The notes: generated from the letters alone by a model not told the origin. 64,000 nucleotides of DNA from Pirellulaceae bacterium (GCA_029243025.1 JAQWSU010000022.1:1-64000); one strand, 5' to 3'. Shown: positions 34,221 through 43,128, counted from the stretch's first letter. A program made the numbers and translations.

Positions 34221-35609
34221 ATGAATGATCGAATTGCTTCCGTTTCAGACCCAGCCCGCATTGATGAACACCAGGAACGGATCGAGGGAGATACAAATCG
34301 TTCTCCTCTGCGATCAGAGTACCAGCAGCAAAATTTAGATGCAGCGACGCATCAGATTTTAGACGAGGACGCGGAGTATTTTTTGCACCAGTCCCTGTCA
34401 ACGCCCTGTATTGATGCACTCGTGGAAGCAGAGGGCATCTATCTGCATGACGTGGCTGGGCGAAAGATCATGGATTTTCATGGAAATGGCGTCCATCAGC
34501 TTGGATTTCGGCATCCGCGGGTCATGCAAGCTGTCAAAGATCAGTTGGAAGTTTTACCCTTTTGCACGCGTCGCTACACAAATCCCGTTGCGGTTGCTTT
34601 GGCAAAAAAACTGCGGGAGATTGCGCCGGGTAATTTGGATAAAGTGCTCTTCGCACCGGGTGGAACCAGTGCCATGGGGATGGCCATGAAGCTCGCCCGT
34701 ATTGCCACAGGGCGCTACAAGACGATTTCCATGTGGGGTTCCTTTCACGGCGCTTCCTTGGACGTTATTTCGGTTGGCGGACAGGCCTTGTTCAGCGACG
34801 GATTGGGCCCTTTGCTTCCGGGAGCTGTCCACATTCGTCCACCTGTTTCCGAGGACTGTCCCTTCGGATGTGAAAAGACATGTAATGCGGCATGTGCTGA
34901 ATATGTGAGGCACATTATGCAAAACGAAGGACAGATTGCTGCCGTCATTGCTGAACCGATTCGTTGGTCGACGGTCACGATTCCTCCTGCGGAGTACTGG
35001 CAACGTATCCGGAAATTCTGTGACGATCACGGGGCTTTGCTCATTTTCGATGAGATTGGAAGCGGCCTGGGACGTACGGGGCGAATGTTCGCTTTCGAAT
35101 ATTTTGGCGTTCAGCCCGACATCGTCGTGTTAGGAAAAGGTTTCGGTGGTGGCATTATGCCACTGGCTGGGATTATCGCGCGACGCGATCTGGATGTGGC
35201 CGGTGACCGCGCGATCGGCCATTATACCCATGAGAAAAATCCGGTGAGTTGTGCGGCTGGGCTCGCGACGATTGAAACGATCGTCGATGACAATCTGGTC
35301 GAGCGGGCCGTGGAGTTGGGGCAGTTGGCATTGGACGAATTGTCCCAATTGAAGGGAAAGCATGCGTGCATCCGCGATGTTCGCGGGGCTGGACTTCTGA
35401 TCGGTGTTGAATTGCAGGACCATCCGGATTTTGGTTCGTCTGTCCAGCTCGCTGAAAAAATAATGTACGCTTCGATGGCCCGAGGCCTTAGCTTCAAGGT
35501 GTCTGCGGGGAACGTGCTAACGCTTGTTCCACCTCTCGTGATCAGCGTCGAAGAACTCAAAGCTGCGATTCAGATCATCGATGAATGTCTGACGGACTTG
35601 AAGAAATAG
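34221..35609 (+). CDS. Class III PLP-dependent aminotransferase-family enzyme
   Basis: 462 residues of fold type I. The PLP site is clear: LLIFDEIGSGLGRTGRMFAFE (cofactor Asp) and VVLGKGFGGGIMPL with the Schiff-base Lys near 305. The N-terminal MDFHGNGVHQLGFRHP and the Cys-containing CPFGCEKTCNAACAEY segment resemble a subgroup that includes the lyase PbfA, which acts on (R)-1-hydroxy-2-aminoethylphosphonate, but I cannot confirm that assignment, and no phosphonate genes lie nearby. Other possibilities are omega-amino acid:pyruvate or acetylornithine-type transaminases. AGGTGA precedes the ATG. Stands alone, followed by a weak hairpin. Confidence 0.82.
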   Translation: MNDRIASVSDPARIDEHQERIEGDTNRSPLRSEYQQQNLDAATHQILDEDAEYFLHQSLSTPCIDALVEAEGIYLHDVAGRKIMDFHGNGVHQLGFRHPRVMQAVKDQLEVLPFCTRRYTNPVAVALAKKLREIAPGNLDKVLFAPGGTSAMGMAMKLARIATGRYKTISMWGSFHGASLDVISVGGQALFSDGLGPLLPGAVHIRPPVSEDCPFGCEKTCNAACAEYVRHIMQNEGQIAAVIAEPIRWSTVTIPPAEYWQRIRKFCDDHGALLIFDEIGSGLGRTGRMFAFEYFGVQPDIVVLGKGFGGGIMPLAGIIARRDLDVAGDRAIGHYTHEKNPVSCAAGLATIETIVDDNLVERAVELGQLALDELSQLKGKHACIRDVRGAGLLIGVELQDHPDFGSSVQLAEKIMYASMARGLSFKVSAGNVLTLVPPLVISVEELKAAIQIIDECLTDLKK

Positions 35610-35624
35610 CCAGTTTGGCTTTTT
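35608..35624 (+). terminator. Weak terminator after the aminotransferase gene
   Basis: AGCCA-gtt-TGGCT (5-bp stem) overlaps the stop codon and is followed by TTTTC. Short stem, so only weakly supported. Confidence 0.35.
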
Positions 35625-35758
35625 CTTTGTTCGCTTTTTTTGCTCTTCGATCAAAAAAAAGAAAGCCTACTTTCGTCTTGTTTCCGTGTAGATCGCATGA
35701 TTCGAAGCTGATTTCTATTCCTCTATTCGAATCGGCCATTTTTGCTAATGCTGATCGT

Positions 35759-35786
35759 TTGACAAGACTCTGCTGTGACATAGGTT
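35759..35786 (+). promoter_or_regulatory. Candidate promoter upstream of flp
   Basis: Perfect -35 TTGACA with a poor -10 (TAGGTT, three of six) at 16 nt. If real, the flp mRNA has a leader of about 250 nt. Confidence 0.3.
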
Positions 35787-36000
35787 TCCAGTGGAGAGAA
35801 AGTCGAATTCGTAGATCATGCAGTGGTGCGATGTTCGACCCGTTGTTTAACCGCTCTTCCAAATGTGCGTATCACTCGCATGGTTGTGTTCGATTTCACT
35901 GTATGGCTGCAACAGTCGTACTGTCAATGTGAGTCGATCCCGGCAGTTTGGATCGGTGCACTGTATGGAAATCGAACCATGGTTTATTTGACTTCGTGTC

Positions 36001-36018
36001 AACACGCTTTGGCGTGTT
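36001..36018 (+). promoter_or_regulatory. Stem-loop in the flp 5' untranslated region
   Basis: Perfect 7-bp arms AACACGC/GCGTGTT with a tttg loop, ending 28 nt before the pilin ATG. Such hairpins can stabilise abundant mRNAs or regulate translation; role inferred. Confidence 0.45.
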
Positions 36019-36046
36019 CGACCAAAATGAAATCGAGAGGAACTTC

Positions 36047-36229
36047 ATGAAAAGTCTTGCCAGAAAAGTACGACGCTTTTTAGTTTCAGAAGACGGTCCA
36101 ACTGCGGTCGAATACGCCGTGATGCTGGCCCTTATCGTCATCGTTTGCTTGACCGCAATTCAAGCAATCGGTACGAATGCAAAGACGACCTTCCAGGAGG
36201 TTGCTGATCAAATAAGCACCGGTACCTAA
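36047..36229 (+). CDS. flp: Flp-type IVb prepilin
   Basis: 60 residues: a short basic leader, then the Flp cleavage site. The sequence EDG/PTAVEYAVMLALIVIV has Gly before the cut and Glu-Tyr at mature positions 5-6, the signature of Flp pilins, with a hydrophobic assembly helix after it. The prepilin peptidase CpaA downstream should process it. GAGAGG precedes the ATG at 36047. A terminator-like hairpin 34 bp after the stop separates it from the assembly genes, which would give the pilin the excess expression a fibre subunit needs. Confidence 0.92.
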   Translation: MKSLARKVRRFLVSEDGPTAVEYAVMLALIVIVCLTAIQAIGTNAKTTFQEVADQISTGT

Positions 36230-36262
36230 GGTCGCTGGTCACCGATTCTGAGCTGAGATAAT

Positions 36263-36295
36263 CCCCCACGGCGCGTCTGCGCCCTGGGGGTTTTT
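36263..36295 (+). terminator. Terminator/attenuator between flp and the Tad assembly genes
   Basis: 12-bp stem with one mismatch (cccccacggcgc/gcgccctggggg), loop gtct, then five T residues. Strong GC-rich stem immediately after flp. Confidence 0.88.
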
Positions 36296-36344
36296 CTTGC
36301 ACGATAGGCTGTTCTTGTCGGAAGAAAAGCTCAGGCGATTCGGG

Positions 36345-36476
36345 ATGCTGCCAGTCGAGGAACGTTCAATGTACTCCGCGATTCCTGCAGACGCGTTGCA
36401 ATCAGTGTTTGAAATACTGTGCTACATTTTCAGCGCGGGAGCGGTGTTGATTAGCTTCTTAGTAACCTTGCGCTGA
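36345..36476 (+). CDS. Small membrane protein between flp and cpaA (unrecognised)
   Basis: A short frame of 43 codons (ATG 36345) or 35 codons (ATG 36369). From the second ATG the product reads MYSAIPADALQSVFEILCYI followed by a hydrophobic, Gly/Ala-containing helix and a C-terminal LR, i.e. one membrane span with almost no soluble part. GAGGAA lies 7 nt upstream of the second ATG. It sits just after the flp terminator and 37 bp before cpaA in the same orientation. No family recognised. Position suggests a small Tad accessory protein. Confidence 0.55.
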   Translation: MLPVEERSMYSAIPADALQSVFEILCYIFSAGAVLISFLVTLR

Positions 36477-36513
36477 GTCGAAAACAAATTTAGTATCCAC
36501 GGGGGAATCCAAT

Positions 36514-37089
36514 ATGTCAGCGTTCTTGGAAGGTGTTGCTCAAAATTGGCACGTATGGGTCGTTTCCATCATTCTCGTGGTGGCGGCCGTCATCGATGGT
36601 ATCAAGTTGAAGGTGCCCAACTGGATCACCTTTCCGATGATTATCACCGGTTGGGTGTATAGCGTTTGGGCGGCGCCTTCACTCGGTATGACTTGGTACG
36701 AGGGGCTGGGGTGGAGTCTGATGGGTACCATCGTTGGGCTCGGTTTATTACTCCCTGCTTACGCAATCGGTGGTATGGGGGCAGGCGATGTCAAGTTGTT
36801 AGCAGGGATCGGTGCTTGGATGCACGCGACGCACACCGCTTACGCCTTTGTGATTTCCGCGTTTGTGGGAGCATTGCTAGCGATTTTGATGGTCTGGTAT
36901 CGCAAGGCCTGGGCGAAACATCGAAATCAGTTCTGGCTGATTTACAATGAAATTATGACCGTCCGCGATCCCAACAAGCTGAGTCAACTTGCTGCAGAAC
37001 GCAAAAGTTCGATGTTGCTTTTGCCGTATGGGATCCCGATTGCGATAGGGACAATCGTTTATTTTGCCTGGATGAATATGCTCGTTTGA
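36514..37089 (+). CDS. cpaA: Prepilin peptidase CpaA (A24 family)
   Basis: 191 residues with about five to six membrane spans. The two catalytic aspartates of A24 peptidases are visible: DGIKLKVPN near residue 28 (first Asp) and GGMGAGDVKLLA near residue 88 (GxGD motif). It lacks the N-terminal methylase domain of PilD-type enzymes, as expected for CpaA/TadV. It cuts Flp prepilin at the inner membrane. GGGGGA lies upstream of the ATG. Confidence 0.9.
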   Translation: MSAFLEGVAQNWHVWVVSIILVVAAVIDGIKLKVPNWITFPMIITGWVYSVWAAPSLGMTWYEGLGWSLMGTIVGLGLLLPAYAIGGMGAGDVKLLAGIGAWMHATHTAYAFVISAFVGALLAILMVWYRKAWAKHRNQFWLIYNEIMTVRDPNKLSQLAAERKSSMLLLPYGIPIAIGTIVYFAWMNMLV

Positions 37090-37151
37090 ACCTTTTCAGG
37101 CGATTGATCTCAGACCAAAATTTGGTGTTATATTTGAAATGGGGAGTCGGG

Positions 37152-37171
37152 GTAAAGTAAGGCAACTTTAC
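37152..37171 (+). promoter_or_regulatory. Hairpin in the cpaA-cpaB gap
   Basis: GTAAAGT and ACTTTAC arms with a 6-nt spacer, without a T-run. A second near-palindrome (accaaaatttggt, 37114-37126) lies close by. The 278-bp gap carries no gene; a promoter for the cpaB operon may be here but was not identified. Confidence 0.35.
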
Positions 37172-37367
37172 TGTTAGGCTTTTGGAAACTGGACAAGCTA
37201 TGCCAATCCTCCCGACAAGTACGACGAGGCGCCACCGACTCCGACACTGCGTGGGTGGTTCTGATACTTCGTACTTGACGTACTGACCATTCAGGTAGTC
37301 ATGAGGGTTTCCTGCACCATCGCAAGCCAACCACCTCGAGTACGAAACCTAGAAAGGTGAACCTGTT

Positions 37368-38435
37368 ATGCGTCCCAAATCCATGATTCTGATCGTTGTT
37401 GCTCTTGGCTGCGGGCTGATCGCTTCGATCGGTATCAGCCAAGTCATGGAGAATCGAGAAGTCAGCAGTCCGATTCCAATTCTGAAAGAGACCATTTACG
37501 TGGCCGTTCGTGATGTTCCTTTGGGGCAAGTCATGAACGCGCAAATGGTGAAGATGGAAGATTGGCCCCAAGACTCGATTCCTGAGGGCGCCATTAAAAG
37601 GCTTGAAGACATCGAGGGTAAACGCCCGTTGACCCGTTTGTATCCGGGAGAGCCCATTTTGAGTGCAAAGTTGGTGGATGCCAACAAATTTTTGGGGGCG
37701 TCCGACAAGATTCCAATGGGGATGCGGGTGGTGTCGGTGAAGGTTACCGTCGACAGTTCCGCGTCCGGTTTGTTGAACCCAGGTGATCGAGTTGACGTTT
37801 TGGTTTACCTGAGACGAGGCAAGGGAATTCTTTTCACGACAACGCGGACCATCATGAAGAACGTCACCGTTTTTGCCGTCAATGCTGTAACGCAGAGAGA
37901 GGTTGATGATACGGGTGCGGTGATACAAGCCAAGACTGTTTCTCTGCTCGTGACGCCGAGCCAGGTGGAAAAAATCATGTTGGCGAGTGAATTGGGTCGG
38001 ATCAAACTTTCGTTGCGACGTTCGGATGATGATCTTGAGGACGAGGCGAGCGGTGCCACGATTGCGGATCTAGACCAAGGAGTGGGGGGAACATCGCAAA
38101 CCACCGTTGTTGCGAAAGAAGAGCCGACCGGAATTACGAATTATCTACAGGAAATAACGACGCCGAAGGAGTCTGTGCCGGCGCCCGTCAGTCAGGTGTG
38201 GCAAATGCACATCCACACGCCACAAGATATCATGGTGTACAACTGGGACGATCGAGATGCGTTACCGCGTGAACTTGTCGAGCCGAGTTCGAAAGCAGAT
38301 ACCAGTTCACCTCCCAGCATTGAGGTTTGGAGCGATTCAGCCAGCAAGGCGGATGTCTCGGACGATTCGACGACAGCTGAAGTCGAATCAACGGACGATT
38401 CGTTCGACACGAATTTTGAAGACGTTCCCGAATAG
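37368..38435 (+). CDS. cpaB: Flp pilus assembly protein CpaB (RcpC)
   Basis: 355 residues: an N-terminal membrane anchor (about 5-25), a SAF-type domain (about 45-115; YVAVRDVPLGQVMNAQMV and RPLTRLYPGEPILSAKL) and the RcpC/CpaB domain (about 120-225; VSVKVTVDSSASGLLNPGDRVDVLVYL and KTVSLLVTPSQVEKIMLASELG). About 290-355 is a Ser/Asp-rich tail. CpaB is a periplasmic partner of the CpaC secretin, possibly binding peptidoglycan. AAGGTG precedes the ATG. The cpaC gene follows after 77 bp. Confidence 0.9.
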   Translation: MRPKSMILIVVALGCGLIASIGISQVMENREVSSPIPILKETIYVAVRDVPLGQVMNAQMVKMEDWPQDSIPEGAIKRLEDIEGKRPLTRLYPGEPILSAKLVDANKFLGASDKIPMGMRVVSVKVTVDSSASGLLNPGDRVDVLVYLRRGKGILFTTTRTIMKNVTVFAVNAVTQREVDDTGAVIQAKTVSLLVTPSQVEKIMLASELGRIKLSLRRSDDDLEDEASGATIADLDQGVGGTSQTTVVAKEEPTGITNYLQEITTPKESVPAPVSQVWQMHIHTPQDIMVYNWDDRDALPRELVEPSSKADTSSPPSIEVWSDSASKADVSDDSTTAEVESTDDSFDTNFEDVPE

Positions 38436-38512
38436 CGTCATTGACCGAATTGGGCCTTTTTGAGTTCAGTTCGACTAACATTGAAGATCGTTGCTAACGC
38501 AAGGACGCAGGC

Positions 38513-40183
38513 ATGGTCAAATCGTTACGATATTTCGCCGACATTCTGTTAATACTCCCCGTGATGCTGGTGGCCGTTTCGGTTCTCCAGGCCCAAACAG
38601 ACGGGACGCAAGTCGAATTCAGGATCTCCAAGCCAGATCAGAATTTGGAGATGGTGGTCAACACCAGTCGCATTCTTAGCTTGGATAAGGAAGTTCCACG
38701 TGCGATGGTGAACAACCCCAGCATTGTTCGGGTTGTACCATTATCACCAAACAAAGTGCAACTTTCTGCAACGAAGCCTGGTGTCACTCAGGTTAACCTC
38801 TGGGACGAAGACGGCAACCTTTACACCGTCAATCTAATCATTATCGGTGATGCCCAGGAACTGGAAATGCTGTTGCGATCGGAGTTCCCGCAGGCATCGC
38901 TGCGGGTGCGACCTCTCGCCACCGCCGTCGTGTTGTCGGGACGAGTCGACCGTGCGGAGGATGTAAGTCGAATCGTTCATATGGCGGAGGACTACTACCC
39001 AAAAGTGATCAACAATGTGACCCTCGGTGGTGTTCAGCAAGTGTTGTTGAATGTCAAGGTGATGGAAGTCTCCAGGACCAAGCTCCGGGCGTTAGGGTTT
39101 GACTGGGTTAATATTGGTAGTAGCGATGTCATTGTGCAAAGCGTAGCAGGGGTGCTTGGTGACGTGTCATCGAATACGTCTCTGGTTCCAGATACGGGTG
39201 GCTCGACAATCCGTTTTGGTCTCATTGGGAACAATAATGCGTTTTTCGGTTTCCTAGAGGCTTTGAGCGAAAATAACTTGTCGAAGATTCTCGCCGAACC
39301 CATGCTGACGACGGTGAGTGGTCGTCCGGCCAGCTTCAATTCCGGTGGAGAATTTCCGATCTTGGTGCCCCAAAGTCTGGGGACAATTGGTATCGAATAC
39401 AAGCAGTTCGGTACGCGAGTTGATTTCGTTCCAATCGTGTTAGGAAACGGGGCGATTCGTTTGGAAGTGCGTCCCCAGGTTAGCGAGCTGGACAACGCCA
39501 ATGGGGTCACCTTGCCTGGTACGGGCAATCGAGTGCCCGCCTTGCGGACTCGTTGGGCAGACACGGCTGTCGAGATGAGAGCCGGACAAACGTTGGCCCT
39601 AGCGGGACTAATTCAAACACGTATCGAAGCTCAAAGACGAGGGATTCCATGGTTAGCCGATTTGCCTTGGGCGGGTGCCGCATTTCGTCGTGTTGAGGAA
39701 GTAAAGAACGAGATCGAACTGGTGGTCACGGTGCGTCCGGAGCTTGTTGACGCGCTTGATCCTCACGAAGCGCCGAGTTGTTTGCCCGGAACGCAGACGA
39801 CGAGCCCGCGAGACACGGAGTTGTACGGTCGTGGTTACATCGAGGTGCCCCGTTGTTGTCCTGATGGGAGCTGCCCGAGCTGTCAAGCGAGCGGAATTCC
39901 AGCCCCGGCGGAGACGATTCTCGAGGGTCCAATCGATCCATCGCCCGAAAACTCTGCCACGCCTCTACCCGATTTGAATCAGGGCAGCTCATTCTCGCCG
40001 CGCCAATACTCGCCAGCAAGGGCAAAGCAACAGCAGCTGTCTTCGAAGGTGATCGCCGCTTCGGCATCTGTTCCGGTTCGAGGCCCCAACAAGCAGTCTG
40101 TCTTGCCAGGGCAAAGGCCGACCCAGCAAGATCCCGGTTTGTTCGGACGAGTCGGGTATGACGTTGTCGAGTTCCAAAAGTAA
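38513..40183 (+). CDS. cpaC: Tad pilus secretin CpaC (RcpA) with C-terminal cysteine cluster
   Basis: 556 residues: a signal peptide (about 1-28), an N-terminal pilus-secretin domain (about 40-120; SLDKEVPRAMVNNPSIVRVVP), a BON-like segment (about 125-170) and the secretin domain (about 180-415; LLNVKVMEVSRTKLRALGFDW, ILAEPMLTTVSGRPASF, ALAGLIQTRIEAQRRGIPWL, ELVVTVRPELVD). It forms the outer-membrane pore for the Flp pilus. A Cys-rich segment, RCCPDGSCPSCQASG, follows the domain near 447-461, and the last 100 residues are Pro/Ser/Gln-rich. Confidence 0.92.
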   Translation: MVKSLRYFADILLILPVMLVAVSVLQAQTDGTQVEFRISKPDQNLEMVVNTSRILSLDKEVPRAMVNNPSIVRVVPLSPNKVQLSATKPGVTQVNLWDEDGNLYTVNLIIIGDAQELEMLLRSEFPQASLRVRPLATAVVLSGRVDRAEDVSRIVHMAEDYYPKVINNVTLGGVQQVLLNVKVMEVSRTKLRALGFDWVNIGSSDVIVQSVAGVLGDVSSNTSLVPDTGGSTIRFGLIGNNNAFFGFLEALSENNLSKILAEPMLTTVSGRPASFNSGGEFPILVPQSLGTIGIEYKQFGTRVDFVPIVLGNGAIRLEVRPQVSELDNANGVTLPGTGNRVPALRTRWADTAVEMRAGQTLALAGLIQTRIEAQRRGIPWLADLPWAGAAFRRVEEVKNEIELVVTVRPELVDALDPHEAPSCLPGTQTTSPRDTELYGRGYIEVPRCCPDGSCPSCQASGIPAPAETILEGPIDPSPENSATPLPDLNQGSSFSPRQYSPARAKQQQLSSKVIAASASVPVRGPNKQSVLPGQRPTQQDPGLFGRVGYDVVEFQK

Positions 40184-40254
40184 ATAATGGACGGTAGTGT
40201 TCCTGTTAACGTCATTGGTTTGAAGTCGTGGTCTGAACGCTAGGTCAATAAATT

Positions 40255-41475
40255 ATGGGTAAAGTGCTGCGTTTAGCGATCGTCGATCCGGACGACACCA
40301 GTCGTGAGTCGCTCAAAAAGCTCTTGCTGAGTATGGACTCGGTTTGGCTGGAGGCGGAATGTTCTCGCTACGAATATTTCACCGATGTTGTCGATCAAAG
40401 CAATCCCGACGTGGGTGTTGTGACCATTGATGAGGATCCCGACAAAGCGATTCGGTTGATCGAAAGCCTGCGAACATCCACAAGCTGCAGTGTGGTGGTT
40501 ATCAGCAGTTCGAACGATGGGGCACTCATTCTTCAGGCGATGCGTGCCGGAGCGAAAGAGTTTTTAACGCAACCGTTGTCGGTGGGAGAGCTCATCGCAG
40601 CCTTTGACCGTATCAGTGACCAACATGCGGGTACGGGCGACGCAAAAACAAACGGTTGTCTGTGTTTGAGTGTCGCCGGTGGTAGCGGAGGAGTGGGCTC
40701 AACGAGCCTCACCGTGAACCTTGGTTGTGCGCTTGCGGCCGACGAAGCAAATTCCGTTGCATTGGTTGATCTCGACATGTCACTTGGAGACGCAGATGTA
40801 TTCCTGGATACCATCCCGGACTATACGATTGCCGATGTGGCTCAAAACGTTTCACGAATGGATTTTGCTCTGCTTAAAAAATCGATGACGAAACATTCGT
40901 CAGGGTTATATCTGCTGCCGAGGCCGGTGCAGCTACAGGATGCGTCCATTGTGAATCCGGAAGATTTCCGACGAGTACTAGGGTTGTTGAAAGCCAGTTT
41001 CACACACGTGCTGTTAGACCTTTCCAAAGCGTACAGCGCGTTGGATATGGCGGCACTCGAAGAATCCAGCGTTGTGCTGTTGGTTACTCAATTAGATCTG
41101 CCCTGTTTGCGCAACGTGGTGCGTTTGATGGTGTCGTTTGACGAAGTAGAAGGGCTGAAAGAAAAGACCCGAATTGTTGTGAATCGCGTGGGATTGGATG
41201 CTGGCCAAATCGGATTGAAGAAAGCTCAGGAAACGATTGGCCGCGATATTTTTTGGCAGATTCCCAACGATTATCGCACCATGGTCGAGATGCGCAACAA
41301 TGGTGTACCCTTACTGCAGCAGTTTCCCAAGGCTGCCATCACGCAGGCAATTTCTTCGCTGTCGCGCGTGCTCGCTGATGATGGAATCGAGAATCTACCA
41401 GTTGGGAAGTCGACCCCTCAGGGGGGGTGGCTCGGTTTCTGGAAAAGTAAGAGCGGTGCAAAGAGCGACGGTTAG
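40255..41475 (+). CDS. cpaE: Tad pilus localisation protein CpaE/TadZ
   Basis: 406 residues: a receiver-like N-terminal domain (about 1-120; LAIVDPDDTSRESLKKLLL), then a ParA/MinD-type domain (about 135-380). The deviant Walker A normally written KGGVGKT reads GGSGGVGSTSL, so both signature lysines are replaced, while the A' segment SVALVDLDMSLGDADVFL and the later ILLDLSKAYSALD region are retained. TadZ proteins place the secretion ATPase at the pole. About 285 bp separate it from cpaF. Confidence 0.88.
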   Translation: MGKVLRLAIVDPDDTSRESLKKLLLSMDSVWLEAECSRYEYFTDVVDQSNPDVGVVTIDEDPDKAIRLIESLRTSTSCSVVVISSSNDGALILQAMRAGAKEFLTQPLSVGELIAAFDRISDQHAGTGDAKTNGCLCLSVAGGSGGVGSTSLTVNLGCALAADEANSVALVDLDMSLGDADVFLDTIPDYTIADVAQNVSRMDFALLKKSMTKHSSGLYLLPRPVQLQDASIVNPEDFRRVLGLLKASFTHVLLDLSKAYSALDMAALEESSVVLLVTQLDLPCLRNVVRLMVSFDEVEGLKEKTRIVVNRVGLDAGQIGLKKAQETIGRDIFWQIPNDYRTMVEMRNNGVPLLQQFPKAAITQAISSLSRVLADDGIENLPVGKSTPQGGWLGFWKSKSGAKSDG

Positions 41476-41759
41476 GTCCTTATAAATCGAATATTCGGTT
41501 TTCGTTTCCGCTTTCAGAGCTTTTCTGAAATTTGTCTCGCCTTGACGCGGTAGGCGTTCGTGTCAGTGGGTTTTTCTGCAAATCCAACCAGTCTTCTTTC
41601 TGGAAAATTTGGCTCAGATGCCAGTTCTGTCTTTCGTCGTGAGCTATGTTTGCGAGGGCGAGGTGTGCCTTGTGGCAGTACCGTTTGCCCACTCTTTGCT
41701 GATAGATGCCGGCGATTTTGTCCCTATGCGGTCAATGGTTGAATAGATGGGAGTGGTTG
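41476..41759. other. cpaE-cpaF gap with hairpin and a short frame
   Basis: 284 bp with a hairpin at 41512-41530 (TTTCAGA/TCTGAAA, loop gcttt) without a real T-run, a 10-bp palindrome near 41488 and a 42-codon frame at 41618-41746. No recognised element. Confidence 0.45.
41618..41746 (+). CDS. Possible small ORF before cpaF (weak)
   Basis: A 42-codon frame starting MPVLSFVVSYVCEGEVCLVA and ending 13 nt before the cpaF start. No good Shine-Dalgarno and no recognised family; chance occurrence cannot be excluded. Confidence 0.2.
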   Translation: MPVLSFVVSYVCEGEVCLVAVPFAHSLLIDAGDFVPMRSMVE

Positions 41760-43082
41760 ATGAAAACAATTGGTGCCAGTTCGAGACTACAGGACTCATC
41801 TAAGAACGAAGTATTTGAAGGGCTGAAGCGAAGCATCCACAGTAAGCTGGTTGACAAGCTGGATCTCAATAAGGTGGGGGAGCTGGAGGGAGATACACTT
41901 CGACGTGAGATTCGCTTGGTTGTCGAACACCTTTGCGACACGCAAGACACGTTACTCAATCGAAATGAACGCGAGCGACTAATCGACGAGGTCCTCGATG
42001 AAACATTTGGTTTGGGACCGTTGGAACTGTTATTGAAAGACCCGAAGGTCTGCGACATTCTGATCAATGGTCCCCGTGACGTGTTTGTTGAACGTTTTGG
42101 GAAAATAGAGCGGACGAACGTCGAGTTTCGTGACAATGCTCACTTGATGCAAATCATTGATCGTATTGTGTCCAAGGTGGGACGCCGAGTCGATGAAACG
42201 TGCCCAATGGTTGATGCCCGTTTGACTGACGGCTCGCGTGTCAATGCGATCATTCCGCCTCTGGCTTTGGATGGCGCTGCGGTCTCGATTCGCCGCTTTG
42301 GTACGAATCCGCTTAAGTTGGAGGACCTTTTGAATTTTAAGGCCTTCACCCCGGAAATGGTGATGTTACTGGAGGGTGCGATCAAGGCGCGGCTTAATGT
42401 CGTGATCTCCGGCGGGACGGGATCTGGAAAAACCACGATGCTCAACACGCTGTCGAGCTTTATATCGAATAGTGACCGTATTATCACGATCGAAGACGCA
42501 GCCGAAATTCAGCTGCAACAGGAACATGTGGTTCGTCTTGAAACTCGTCCGCCAAATATCGAAGGCAAGGGATCGGTGACCGCTACCGATTTGGTTAAGA
42601 ACGCGCTTCGAATGCGGCCCGAGCGAATCATTATTGGTGAGTGTCGCGGTCCTGAGACGCTCGACATGTTACAAGCGATGAACACCGGTCATGAAGGGTC
42701 CATGACCACCCTGCATGCCAATACGCCACGAGATGGCGTGGCACGTATGGAAACGATGATCATGATGGCGGGCTTCGAATTGCCAATCAAAGCGATGCGG
42801 CAACAAATCGCGAGTGCCGTCGACATCATTATTCAAGCTAGCCGGCTACAAGGTGGGAAACGCCGGGTGACCCACATTACCGAGGTGGTCGGCATGGAGC
42901 AAGATACTGTTGTGATGCAGGATATTTATCGATACATCCAGGATGGCATTGACGAAGCGGGAGCGGCAAAAGGTCGCTTTGTGTCCACCGGTATTCGACC
43001 CAATTTTATGCCGCGGCTTGAGTCCGTCGGAATCAAGTTGCCAGGTAGTGCGTTCCGCGAACGAGTGATGTTAAACGACTGA
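41760..43082 (+). CDS. cpaF: Tad pilus/secretion ATPase CpaF (TadA)
   Basis: 440 residues of the GspE/VirB11 secretion-ATPase family. Landmarks are the Walker [12 protein letters not shown] near 218-226, the Asp box [13 protein letters not shown], the Walker [16 protein letters not shown] and the His box [15 protein letters not shown]. It powers assembly of the Flp pilus from the cytosol. A longer frame starts at 41706, but ATG at 41760 has GGGAG 6 nt upstream and fits the family start. Confidence 0.95.
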   Translation: MKTIGASSRLQDSSKNEVFEGLKRSIHSKLVDKLDLNKVGELEGDTLRREIRLVVEHLCDTQDTLLNRNERERLIDEVLDETFGLGPLELLLKDPKVCDILINGPRDVFVERFGKIERTNVEFRDNAHLMQIIDRIVSKVGRRVDETCPMVDARLTDGSRVNAIIPPLALDGAAVSIRRFGTNPLKLEDLLNFKAFTPEMVMLLEGAIKARLNVVISGGTGSGKTTMLNTLSSFISNSDRIITIEDAAEIQLQQEHVVRLETRPPNIEGKGSVTATDLVKNALRMRPERIIIGECRGPETLDMLQAMNTGHEGSMTTLHANTPRDGVARMETMIMMAGFELPIKAMRQQIASAVDIIIQASRLQGGKRRVTHITEVVGMEQDTVVMQDIYRYIQDGIDEAGAAKGRFVSTGIRPNFMPRLESVGIKLPGSAFRERVMLND

Positions 43083-43128
43083 CGATCCTACGAAGAGAAG
43101 CCAAGTATCAACTCACTGAGCGAATAAA

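Larger units (their letters stand above)
35610..36046. other. Long leader region upstream of the Flp pilin gene
   Basis: 437 bp with no supported gene. It holds a weak sigma70-like candidate (TTGACA 35759-35764, TAGGTT 35781-35786, 16-nt spacer) and a perfect stem-loop at 36001-36018 just ahead of the pilin start. Confidence 0.5.
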
